NCBI GenBank assembly: GCA_033439255.1
Contig: CM065879.1
Coordinates: forward strand, 1,158,501 to 1,222,500
Source of the DNA: Hericium rajendrae
Taxonomy: Eukaryota; Basidiomycota; Agaricomycetes; Russulales; Hericiaceae
DNA: 64,000 nt
Direction: 5' to 3'
Below, one piece after another: positions 23,740-33,977 of the stretch. The notes under the pieces were generated by a model. That model was not told the DNA's origin. It was given only the letters and a program-made list of their open reading frames with translations, and did not search any database. The translations under genes were made by a program, and so were the position numbers. Numbering within the stretch: the stretch's first letter is position 1; each line of letters begins with the position of its first letter.

Positions 23740-24300
23740 ATGAGCACCCAGCCCGTCGCCGTCTCGACAGAGACCTACCGCGAGAAGGCAACCCGCAAGT
23801 TCAAATCCCAGCCGCTCGTCCCTCTCGGTATGTCCATCTTCGCATTATAACTCGCAGCCCAATCCATCTTTGTTCCAGGCGCCCTCGCAACGACCGTCGC
23901 GCTCGTCATGGCCGCCGTCAAAATGAAGTCAGGCCAGTCACACTCGATGAACACCTGGCTGCGCGCGCGCGTCGTCGCGCAGGGCTTCACGATCGTCGCG
24001 ATCGTCGCGGGGACGTACTCATTCACGTCGCGCGGGACGCGCGAGGACGAGGCAGAGAAGGCGCGCGAGGCGGGCCGCGAAAAGCGCGAGGAGGGGCGGC
24101 AGGGGTTCGAGGAGAGGCTGAAGACCGCCGAGCACCTGCACAAGGTCGAGGAGGCGGCAGCGAGGGGCGAGGGGGCGCCGCCGCCGTTGGTGGGTGCGCC
24201 TGCCCCGGTGCCGGCTGGGGGCTCGTCGTGGTTCTCGTGGGGGCGGGGCGGTGGGAAGTCGGATGCGGGCAAGTCGGACGCTGAGAAGCCGTCTTCGTGA
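23740..24300 (+). CDS. RCF1: Respiratory supercomplex factor 1 (HIG1-domain protein)
   Basis: Rcf1 sits in the mitochondrial inner membrane, associates with cytochrome c oxidase and the III-IV supercomplex, and modulates the oxidase. Exon 1 starts at ATG 23740 (MSTQPVAVSTETYREKATRK). A 54-nt intron near 23828 splits PLG from ALATTVALVMAAVKM, the first membrane helix. The HIG1 signature RxRxxxQ is visible in LRARVVAQG, followed by the second helix FTIVAIVAGTYSF. The C-terminus is a charged helix (AEKAREAGREKREEGRQGF) and a Gly/Ala/Pro-rich tail. It is about 168 residues, normal for the family. It is the left member of a tandem duplication; the right copy at 26148 is dead. Confidence 0.88.
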
Positions 24301-25359
24301 GGGGAGGGGCGTTTTGTTATAGTATCAGGTTCTCGGTATGCACGGCCAGAACGGATCGTAATTATGATGATATCACCCCTCAGTGTATTGCTAACACACT
24401 GTGCCGGACAACTCGTGTCGGCTCGTCTGGTAGCTGAAGCAGCAGTAAGTGCATGCCCCCTTAGCATGTTGGCGTTGACGTTCTCTAGTTCTAGGCGTTT
24501 CATTTTAGCACGCAGACGTCTGGACATTTCATCGCGAGCACGGTAGTCTCTCGCACGCAGACCTTGAGAGAGATATGATGATGATGAGTCCATCTCTCTG
24601 ATCAAGGAGCCCGACGCGTTTCACGTAGGGCTCCGGACGGGATTGTAGTCTGTTACGTCTGAAGTCATACTTCTTTCCCGGCTCCAACATCAACGAAAGG
24701 ACAAGAGGACAAATATTCAGTTGGCCTCACATAGAGTCTGCCGTCGGGCTGTTCTTTGGTCAGGTCAATATTTTCCCCGGCTACTGCGGTCTTCGTTGCC
24801 CGGGCAGTTTCTTCACCCTGGGGCACATTGGCTCACATCTGCTTCACTTGTCTTTGGTGCTGCGACTACTGCGACTTCTCTTCTCTTTCGTTCCCAGTTA
24901 CCGACCAACAGTGTAGATCGCCCAAGCCCCAATTCTCGTCTCTGCATTGTTGTCAGTCAGTTCTATCCTGAATATATTATGAGAAGTAATGATAGTGATC
25001 CTCTTCGTCCTCCAGAAATATCACTTACTGCTACTTCATCTTCTGTTCTCCTATGCACAGCAATTGCGTTAGACGCTTCGTCTTGGCAGATGACCCTCTC
25101 TTGGGACTCGAGGCGACTGGGAATACATCGACCTCCCCGATCTTGAGTCCCATCCATATCCGGCGGGCGCAGAGAATGGCAGTGCCGCCCGGCTTCCTCT
25201 CAAATGTCAGCGCTTCAGCGATGGAAGAAGCACGATAAGCGGCCCATCAGAAGGCATGGCACATGCCATGTCTGAGGCGATGCAGGTGCGTCTTGCCATA
25301 AGTATCTGCTAGAACGCGACGTCTACTGTTCTCTCCCGCAGAACCCAGTTATCTCCGCC

Positions 25360-26147
25360 ATGTTCGTCTCTTTCACATTCGGCGCATTCGGCGACATCGC
25401 CTCCCTCATTCAAATAGTCATGAGCGTCCGGAAAGCGCTCAGCGAGAGCAATGGCGCATCAGTGGAATATCAGGACCTTGTTAGGGAGGTCGAATCACTT
25501 GTCATAATCGTGAATGTTGTGCATCGCACAATGTCGACCCAGGCTCCCGGCAGGCTCCCGCAGCATACCAAGAATGCTCTCAATACATCGCTGGACATAT
25601 GCTTCTCACTCATCCGCAAGATCAGAAATAAGATCGTCAGCTATAGGGGTAGCCTTCGCAAGGGCGGTGGCACTGATAGTATGGTGAACGAGTCTTGGCA
25701 GAAAATAGGCTGGAGCTTGTTTGCGAAGAACGAGGTGATTGAGCTACGGCGGAGGCTTGCGGAGCAGGTCGGAATTATGAGTATGCTGCTGGCTCTAACG
25801 CAAGGGCCAGTGACTTTTCTTCTTTCGTCTGCTCTCCTTGCGAACTTATTCGTCGCATTGACAGGTATGCGCCGCCTCCGACTGAGGATAACAGTCATGA
25901 GCAACAGGAGCCGATCTACGGCACGCATGAGCAACAGGGGATGGTCCACGACACGCGTGAGCAACTGGGGACGATCCACGACACGCATGAGGAGCGGGGG
26001 ACAATCCATGACACGCATGAGGAACGGGAGACAATCCATGATACAATCCATGATACAATCCGCGACACGCGTAGGGAATTGGACATCTTAGTTCACGCGG
26101 CCCATGAAAACCTCAAAAGGATCTCGAACGTCCTCCTATCCATCTGA
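25360..26147 (+). CDS. ULD-family copy 4: N-terminal domain with tandem 10-residue repeats
   Basis: Exon 1 (25360-25805) encodes the family N-terminal domain, MFVSFTFGAFGDIASLIQIV to ALTQG, with RGSLRKGG and SWQKIGWSLFAKN intact. The intron donor is GCCAGT, so a GC-AG intron (25806-25864) is required. Exon 2 (25865-26147) stays open and encodes about five repeats of ten residues (HEQQGMVHDT, REQLGTIHDT, HEERGTIHDT, HEERETIHDT), then a new tail ending NVLLSI. The ubiquitin-like and CPxC exons are missing. Predicted length is 242 residues. Without splicing, a different frame also stays open to 26091. It may be a chimeric gene or a pseudogene whose frame survives by chance. Confidence 0.5.
25896..26070 (+). 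repeat. 30-bp minisatellite inside ULD copy 4
   Basis: Units begin at 25896, 25926, 25956, 25986 and 26016 with the form CATGAGSARCDGGGRAYRAT followed by CCAYGACACG; a shorter 12-14-nt unit is then repeated. The period of 30 nt keeps the reading frame. The ancestral sequence is probably the 'SREQLEIIREM' segment present in the other family members. Confidence 0.8.
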
Positions 26148-26677
26148 CCTACCGCGAGAAGGCAATCCGCAAGTTCAAAAAATAACCCCTCGTTCCCCTC
26201 GGTGCGTTTCCCTTCATCCCCTCTCACCCGTCTTTCAACTTGGCCCCGACTCACAGGTGCCCTTCGACGACCTTCGCCCTGCTCATGGCAGCTGTCAAAT
26301 GGAGTTGGCGAGTCGCGCTTGATGAACACCTGGCTGCGTGCGCGTCGTCGCGCAGGGCTTCACAATCGTCGTGATCGCCACGGGGACCTATTCCTTCACG
26401 TCGTGCGGGACGCGTGAGGCCGAGGTCGAGAAGGCGCGCGAGGCAGGCCACGAGAAGAACGAGGAGGGGCGGCAGGGGTTGGAGGAGAGGCTGAAGACCG
26501 CGGAGCAGCTGCACAAGGTCGAGGAGGCGGCGGCGAGGGGCGAGGGCGCCCCGCCGCCGCCGGTGGGTGCGCCTGCCCCGGCGCCGGCGGGGGGGGGGGT
26601 CGTCGTGGTTCTCGTGGGGGCGAGGGGGTGGGAAGTCGGATGCGAGCAAGTCGGACGCTGAGAAGCCGTCTTCGTGA
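26148..26677 (+). pseudogene. Truncated, frameshifted second RCF1 copy
   Basis: Similarity to RCF1 begins at the codons for TYREKA and runs to the common end EKPSS. The first 11 codons and the start ATG are missing. A TAA interrupts the reading soon after RKFKK. Single-base changes in the second exon shift the frame around the HIG1 motif: the tract that reads LRARVVAQG in RCF1 is broken here. The charged C-terminal helix and Gly/Pro tail are still recognisable in one frame (REAEVEKAREAGHEKNEEG). A run of nine or more G residues near 26590 also shifts the frame relative to RCF1. It cannot make an Rcf1 protein. Confidence 0.85.
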
Positions 26678-27601
26678 GGGCATAAGTGTTTGTTTACAGT
26701 GTCAGGCTTTCGATATGCACGCCCAGAACGGATCGTAATTATAATGCCATCACCCCTCCTTGTATTGCTAACACACTGCGACGGACACCTCGTTCCAGCT
26801 CGTCTTGCAGCTGAAGTAGCAATAAGTGCATGTCCTCTTACTGTTTTGGCATTGAAGTTCTGTGGTTTCTAGGCTTTTCGGCATGCATGCGTTCCAAAAT
26901 ACTCATCGGAGTCCGAGCATCTTACATTGGGCTCCAGATGGGACTGTAGACTGGCACGTCCGATGTCATACTTCATCCACAGCTCCAACATCAACGAGAG
27001 GACAAGAGGACAAGAGGACCAAAATTCAGTTGGTCCTGTAATATCAGGAGCGCATTGGTTCACATCTGCTCAACTTGTCTTTAGTGCTACGACTTCCCTT
27101 CTCCTTCGTTTCTAATTACTGACCAGCAGCGTGGGTCGCTCAAGCCGCAATTCCCGTCTTCACATTGTAAGTCAGTTCCCTCCTGACTTTGTTACGAGAA
27201 GTAATGATATGCAGGAGGGCGAGTCTCTTCCCCCGGCCAGAGTTATCACCTGCTGCTACTCCATCTTCTATTCTACTTCTACGCACAGCAGTTGCGCCAG
27301 ACGCTTCATCTTGGAAGGCGACGCCCTCTTACCATTGAAGGCAACTGGGAATATATAGGTCTCCCTCGTCTTGAGGCCCATCCATATCTAGCAGACACCA
27401 GAAATGGAAGTGCTGTCTCCGACTTCTTCCCAAATTTCAGCGCTTCAGTGACGGATAAAGCACAATAAGACAGTTCATCAGAAGCCCTGGTACATGCCAT
27501 GTCTGGGGCGATGCAGGGCGATACAGGTGCGTCTTGCTATAAGTATCTCCTAGAACGCGACGTCTGCTGATCTCTCCCACAGAACCACAGTCATCCCCGC
27601 C
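26678..27601. other. Intergenic DNA of duplication unit B
   Basis: This corresponds to 24301-25359 in unit A. No gene is seen in either copy. It contains the promoter region of ULD copy 5. Confidence 0.6.
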
Positions 27602-29170
27602 ATGTCCGTCTCTTTCACATTCGGCGCATTCGGCGACATCGTCTCGCTCATTCAACTAGCCACGAGCGTCTCGAAAGCGCTCCATGAGAGCATCGGCGCG
27701 TCAATGGAATATCAGGAACTTGTCATGGAGGTCGACTCATTTGTCAAGACCGTGAACTGCGTGCATCACATAATGTCGTTCCAGGGTCCTGATAGGCTCT
27801 CGCCGGTTGTCGAGGATGCTCTCAATATGTCACTGGCGGTATGCTCTGTATACATCGGCAAGATCGCAAACAAGGTCACCGGCTATCGGGAGAGCCTTCG
27901 CAAGGGCGGCGGCACTAATCAGATGGTGCTCGACTCTTGGCGGAAGATAGGCTGGGGCTTGTTTGCGAAGAACGAGGTGCTTGATCTCCGGCGGAGGCTT
28001 GCAGAGCAGATTGAAGTCATGAACACGCTGCTGACTCTAGCACACGGGCCAGTGGCTTTTCTTGTTTCATATGATCTCTTCGCGAACTGATTCGTCACAT
28101 TGACAGGCACGGACTGTCTCGTACCGAGGAGAACAGTCGTAAGCAATGGGAGATAATCCGCGAGATGCATCACTGCGTCACGAGGAACCCAAACGTCCTC
28201 GGATACACCTGGGAAGGCGCGCCAAACCCTGGTCAGGAACCAGTCATATTCACGGACTTCTGTGGACATTCCATCTCTATCCCTGCGGAATTCTGCTTAA
28301 GCCAGGAGGTCTGCTCGTTCCTGAATCTTTGGCGCACTTAGTTTGCTTAAATTAACTCATACATAGCGTTTTGAACGCTTTCAGGAATTTTACTTCAGTG
28401 ACCGTCCCGGCCTTCATTTCGTGCGCTCCAAGCACGTATCGTACTCGCAGTGGAGGCCAAGGAAAAAAGGCAATTCCCCTCGTATTGCACTAGCATGCAG
28501 GATGTATGTCTCCATAAAGCATGCTGCAGCCTGTCCGATATGTCAGAAGGCCTATCCCGGCGCCAAGGTGACGTTTGGTTTTAGTGCCGTCTGGTCAGTA
28601 AAATCTTTTCCAATCTGCAGTGTCTGGCATCTTGATGAGATATCCCTGCTCGCAAAGCCCATACTGTCAAACCTGGTACCAAATTAACCGCGGAGCGTCC
28701 TGTTCTTTTAGAAAAAGTAGCTATCACCAACGGCGAGAGGCCACCATTTCGGAGATATACGGAAATCCTCCAAACAGCGAATGCGTACCAGCCAGCCCGG
28801 CGCAAATAACAGTCGACACATTGTTCAAGAATTTCGGTGCAGGTTTACCTGCAGCGGCGGACCTGGCATTCATGCGTAGGATTCATGTCCAGCCTTTACT
28901 CACTTTCATCGAAAATGGAGAGCAGGACAGACAGACTTACTACACATGGGATGACAATGATGCAACAGGTTACTTTTCATTATGTGGACATACACGTAAG
29001 TTTTGCACCGACATCAGTTTTTGTTGAAAGGCTGAACTAGCAGCATTATTGTAGGTACAGAGGAAAACTCAACTTACTGCCCGACTCTTATGGATCTGAT
29101 CACCAGAATACAAAAGTCCAGCGTTACGTTCGGTATGACGGAGGGTACGATATGCATCATTCAGTCCTAG
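27602..29170 (+). CDS. ULD-family protein, copy 5 (intact, reference copy)
   Basis: Five exons (27602-28047, 28107-28308, 28367-28593, 28658-28995, 29055-29170) give 442 residues. Residues 1-150 form an N-terminal helical domain (MSVSFTFGAFGDIVSLIQLA, YRESLRKGGG, SWRKIGWGLFAKN, LRRRLAEQIEVMNTLL). It resembles the N-terminal domains of many fungal proteins of unknown function. Residues 170-220 carry GYTWEGAPNPGQ, VIFTDFCGHSISIPAEFC, which looks like the fungal ubiquitin-like domain (ULD_2 type). Then come FQEFYFSDRPG, a possible metal pair CPICQKAYPG, and CPYCQTWYQI. The C-terminal half has YGNPPN and FMRRI. The first intron uses a GC donor (GCCAGT). It lacks about nine residues near MRRMGTNPF found in copy 2. 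The biological role is unknown. Confidence 0.65.
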
Positions 29171-29718
29171 TATGTGGATGCTAATCCTTGTCCGTAATGT
29201 CGTAGGATTCGTATTGCCATGGCAGTTATTGCCACCATCCAGATTGTCGACGGCAGACCTGGCAAGGCTACATTTACCTGCAGGAGACTGAGTGTCGACA
29301 TTGGGCAGGTCCGCCACTGGAATGGCCCTAGGTCGTTCATGCACAAGCACAGAGGATAACAGACATTCCAGATTAATTCCAGATATATTGTTGTATATTC
29401 CATGGCAAGCATACAGCAAGTGAATTGACATGATGCCTTTATTGCAGAAAATTTACAATGGGAACGGTACAAGCAATGATATATTTTACAGCGACAGTGG
29501 CGGTATGGCTTTACACAATACTACTCGACCTGTCCGTCGTTGTACGAGAGACCGTCACCAGCCTAGCGGTATGGTATGTTTCACTAATGCAGGAATGAGG
29601 CGGTGAGGTGCCAGGTCGATGCACTCGGCGACAGAACTGAACACACGATGGATCACCGGGATCTCGTATGGTTTCTCTCTATGGACTCGATTGACGAAAT
29701 TCTTGACAGGAGCACGCA

Positions 29719-30492
29719 TCAAATACTGCCCAACTTTCCCTCGCAGGGTATCCTTCTGTCGCCAACTGCGAAGTATTCAATCCTGCGATTGCTAGTGTAT
29801 CTGTAGCGCAGTTGCAGGGTGTCGAGGGATTCGGCCCGGCCACCTCGATATTCCTTGTTCAGGACGTTGCGGAACTCAAGGCGACGTAAGTTGGGCAGCG
29901 GAACCAGACGAGGTAATGGTGTTGGCTGCCAGCGTATGGGCGAGGTCAATGCAGTCATACGCTGCGGTCACCCGCTTGGCTGAGATACTCGTCAATCCCG
30001 GCAACATCCACAGCAGCAGCTCCCGGTCGAGTGGGCCGCTTGGACGGCAACAATGCGACTGCGCGGCCTGTTCCACGAAAAGCATAGTGATTTCACCGAA
30101 AGAAAAGGCAGCCTGTGCTCTGCAATAGATGTTTATATCCCTTGCTCGACAGACAAGTCCCTAAATTTGATAACCCCGTAGAGTCCCGCAAATCCCGAGG
30201 AGCAGACGCGGCACGGGGTGGACGGCCGTCCACAAGAACTCCGTGAGCGATGCGATGCGTCTGAGATTGGCAAGCACCTCCCAGGTGGTCCGTTCCTGGA
30301 GACCTTGTCATTCATACCAAGGTCGGAAGTATCGACGGCTATACGGAGACCTCTTGCATTCTGCGAGCGTTGTATAGATGCCTCTGTCCATCCTTTCGGT
30401 GAAAATATAACACCGGTCCAGAGCGATGGCATATCAAGAAGAATTTCACGCCAGCGATGGCAAACGTGAGTTAACACCACCCAGCCAAGCAT
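29719..30492 (-). pseudogene. Remnant of an F-box/LRR-type gene
   Basis: The minus strand from 30492 begins LGWVVLTHVCHRWREILLDM and PSLWTGVIF, a typical basidiomycete F-box-domain pattern. Further down, in other frames, are LPGLTSISAKRVTAAYDCID and NLRRLEFRNVL, then YTSNRRIEYFAVGDRRIPCE. These match the C-terminal half of the gene at 53919-55248 (LLRMLPGLRSITADYTTPG, NLRRLEFQSV, IGSSDKGIPCNG). The order is collinear but frames change, no start is present, and the middle is missing. It is a decayed paralogue. Confidence 0.65.
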
Positions 30493-31483
30493 TCGATTCC
30501 GGGGAGAGCAAAAGTATTTTGGGCTATCGTCGTAGACTTGCTCGAAAATGATTATGAGTATCTCAGCGGGCAGGCATCCCCCAGCGGAGAGCTTAATGGA
30601 ACCCTCTCGCTTGAACGATTTCTTTGGAAAGAGGTCAATTCACCCGAAGGATAGGGAGACAATCAACGATAACGAACGACCTCTTCTCGAAAAGCCATTT
30701 CGAGATCTACGGTGAAAGGTGGAAGGTCACGGATCACTGTTTATAGGTTAACATAAGACAAGAGGGTAAATGCGGAGGCACATGCATCTGGCACTCTAGC
30801 ACGCGCCGACCACGCTATGGCCGAAGACGTGCGGCGCAGACATGCGAGTGAGATAAACGCAAAACACGGTGAGCCGGTTGTTGCCAAGTCTTCTTGTGCC
30901 GCAAGGCTAAACTGGGTGCGGGGCGCCCTGGCGACGTACGTGAATAGCGCACGGACGGATCTGAAACGGTATGCAGGACTCTTCCTTCGTCGTCGCAAGC
31001 AGATCCGGCGTTGAACATTTGAACACTGATAAGCAGCTAGTCAGACGAATCGAATGTACGCGAAAAACAGGTCCTCGGCGTATCCACTTGATTTGGCTCA
31101 TGTCGACTTGCGCACACCTGCCAGCAAGAACTGGTAATCACTGTCCATGTCTGCGACATAGCGAGAGCGTAAAGCGCCTTCGGAGCCATGGGACATTAAC
31201 GCCTTCAGATCAGAGGGTGCCTGCTGCGAACGGAGCCGGGCGGACCCCCGACGACGTCATGCGTAGCAGACGGCCTTTGCGTTGCCCATTGCGGGAGCGA
31301 GACTAGCTGGGCTCGCATCGCAGTGCGCAGCCTTGCAGGAGGAGGACGAGAGGTGCAGGAGCGTGAGTTTGGGTTGACGGTAGAAGGAAACCGGAATTGC
31401 ACAACGGGCTTCCGGGACAGTCGAGCGTGGCGACGGAATCAAATGGGGATGTTGAAGACGACGAGACGGGTACTGCTCTTTTA
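30493..31483. other. Gene-free flank of the transposon
   Basis: About 1 kb without recognised genes. Short open frames on both strands show no domain. The TA dinucleotides at 31471-31472 and 31482-31483 mark the insertion side of the transposon. Confidence 0.45.
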
Positions 31484-31580
31484 CTGCTCTTTTAGGAAAC
31501 CTTGCGTGGCACGTCTGAACGCGCGGCGAAATCCCGAAACTCCCGAAAACTCGAGAAACTCGAAAAAACTCGAAAAACCA
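31484..31580 (+). repeat. Left terminal inverted repeat of the transposon
   Basis: It begins CTGCTCTTTTAGGAAACCTT, continues with GCGTGGCACGTCTGAACGCG, and ends in repeats of GAGAAACTCGAAAA. Its mate is 35140-35236. The first 11 bases, including the TA, are repeated directly outside (TACTGCTCTTT at 31471 and at 31482), which is unusual. Confidence 0.8.
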
Positions 31581-31687
31581 TAGCTCACTTCCTATACCCC
31601 CCTATAATCACCTTCTACATGTCCTAAAGCCTTGTTATCTTGTATTACTTCATAACTCTTACTATTTCCACACTCTTTTGCAAAAAA

Positions 31688-33785
31688 ATGCCCAACTCCG
31701 AGGTCATCAGCATCAGTGATGATGAAGAAGACAGTGCCCGTGATGAGCCCCGTATGGATGAGGATTCAGAAGGCTTCTATGGTGAAGATGAGGAGGAGAT
31801 TGATGAACTGGACTCTGAAGGTGAGTCCGGACATATACCGAGCAGATTTTCGACTGAATCCTTGTAGAGTATGCCGAAGCCGTCCCACCACAGCGGCCAC
31901 TCATGCTTCGCATTCCCGCGCGCTCACGTGTCGTAGCGGACCACGCCAGGCCTGTCAAGAGCCGTTCGCATGAGCAAGCCGAGCGTCACAGCAGTCCAGA
32001 CCAGCACGATGTTGTGTACAACGCGCCGCGGACACCGCCGAATCGAAAACGGCAGCGCAGTCCCATCACTCCTGGCGGGCCTGTTCGAAAACACCGAGCT
32101 CGAGACACTGAAGAGCGTGCATCACAGGTGGCCCAGTCTGCAGATCACCCGCTTCACAAGTATCTCGAGGAGATGAGGAGGGACGAAGAGAGCGACGAGG
32201 AAGTACGCCGCTCAATGGCGTCACTTTCACGGCGTTCTGTTACGTCGCAGCCATCTCAGTCCACGCGGACACCCGTTATCAAGGGCGAAGACTCCGCATC
32301 CGCATCGCAACCTCGCCGCAAGCCTGGACGGCCATCCAAACCTCGACCACCTGAACTCCCGCAAGCACCAGCTGTTGACCCGAAGACGGCACCTTTCACG
32401 GAGATGCTCCACCTCGAGGTGCAGCTGCACGATGTTCTCGTCAAGGGCAGGACTCCCCGAGGTGACAAGATGAAGTCGGGAGGAATCTGGAAAGGCGGTC
32501 CCGTGCAGTTGACGAACGACATGACCTGGCAAGATTTCCTCGGTGTTCTCGCAGAAGGCGTCCATTCCGAGATTGCAAATCTCGATACCCCTTCAATGGC
32601 TTGGCGCTGGAACAGCCAATCGTCGCAGCGCCGTCTGGCTTTGACGAATGAGGTCGGGTTCACGGCCATGACGGACCAGATCCGAGCATTCATGCAGAAG
32701 AACAAGACCACTCTGCTGGAGCCTATCATGATTCATATGACGGAGCCTCGCAAGGCGACGCAGAATCTCCCGGTGCGTCTTACATTCTTGTCATTATCTA
32801 GGTCTGCGACTGATTCACCTTTTCAGCCATGGTCATCTACCGCATCTTCGACAGCACAGAATCAGTCACAGCATCTCGTGCTTGACGTGAATTCAGCTGG
32901 TGGTGCAAAGGTGCGTATTTATGCTTATCATTGTTGCTGCTTTTTCTAACTCTTGCGCAGCTGTCACTTGATCAGCAACTCCGTCCGATTGTCGAACGTC
33001 TTGACTTGAAATACCCGAAAGGACTTTGCGCCATGCATCCCACACTTAAATGCTTCCATTATCAGCCAAATAATTGGCACTTTGAGCTCACATCGACACG
33101 ACTTAGTGTCTGGGCATCATCAATTGTATGTGTTGAGTTGCTGAATATCCTTTGATACTAATAGGATCTCTAATAGCTAAAGAATCTTTCGACGGATGAC
33201 AATGTCCCAATCGGATCAGCATGCTTTCGTGAATCTGACAATATACGGGCATCAAAAAGCACAAACGCAGCTCCTGCGGCAACGACTAATACCCCTGTTG
33301 TTGCGCAAGGCATGCCATCTGGATCTGGAGCATGGCCCTCATTTTCCTTTCCTGGGATGCCTCCTGCACCTGGATTTCAGCATCCATTTTACCAATCTTT
33401 CACCCCATATGGATACCCGTTCTCTTCACCAGCTCAGCTTCCATTTCCATCACCTCCTCATCCAAATTCACCCTATCCTCAGCAGCCGCAGGCTGGCCCC
33501 TCAAATGAGCGAAGCTATAATCCACCTTCATCTCCAATCACCTTTGATTCAGCCATTACTGTGGACGAATGGTGTGCAGAGATGGGTTTGGGAGACAATA
33601 TTGCCTCACGCCTTCATTCCTTAGGTTTTCAGCCTGGTGATAATTTATCAGATCTGCCTGATGATATGTGGAAGGATGCTGGATTCCTGCTGCTTGAGTG
33701 GAAGCGGGTTGTACGTGCTGCACAGCACTATCGTAACCGTGTTCGTAATGAGCGTCGGCAGATGAAAGGTAATCATGGTACTTAA
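31688..33785 (+). CDS. Transposon accessory protein with AT-hook and SAM-like domain
   Basis: Five exons (31688-31820, 31868-32772, 32827-32910, 32961-33125, 33177-33785) join in frame to give 631 residues. The N-terminus is acidic (MPNSEVISISDDEEDSARDE). Residues 55-180 are basic and disordered with SP sites. An AT-hook-like motif RRKPGRPSKPRP lies near residue 195. A conserved-looking central domain of about 120 residues follows (TEMLHLEVQLHDVLVKGR, MTWQDFLGVLAEGVHSEI, AMTDQIRAFMQ), possibly of ubiquitin/PB1-like fold. After a Pro-rich linker the C-terminus has WCAEMGLGDNIASRLHSLGF and LLLEWKRVVRAAQHY, matching a SAM domain. It carries no transposase motif. I infer a DNA-binding or complex-forming partner of the transposase, or a captured host gene. 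Confidence 0.7.
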
Positions 33786-33977
33786 AGAAGTTGAGATATT
33801 GTAGTTTACATTCAGTTACACAAACCCCCACTCAGTCCTTTTTGTCTTCATTCGTTACTACACATAGACACTTTGACTTATCTTCTAATATTTAATTTGC
33901 TTTTATAACATCTCCTAGTAAATTTGGGACCTCTCTCTTTAGATACATCACTATCAAAAGCACATGATCATTAGATT

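Larger units (their letters stand above)
23740..29430. repeat. Tandem segmental duplication of an RCF1-ULD gene pair
   Basis: Unit A runs from 23740 to about 26147 and unit B from about 26148 to beyond 29170. Genes and intergenic DNA are both duplicated. For example CCAGAACGGATCGTAATTAT occurs at about 24345 and again at about 26725, and the 'ATTGCTAACACACTG' and 'TCACATCTGCT' blocks recur in the same order. The junction lies near 26148: unit A loses the last ULD exons there, and unit B begins inside RCF1 exon 1, at the codons for TYREKA. The copies are clearly diverged, so the event is not very recent. Confidence 0.8.
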
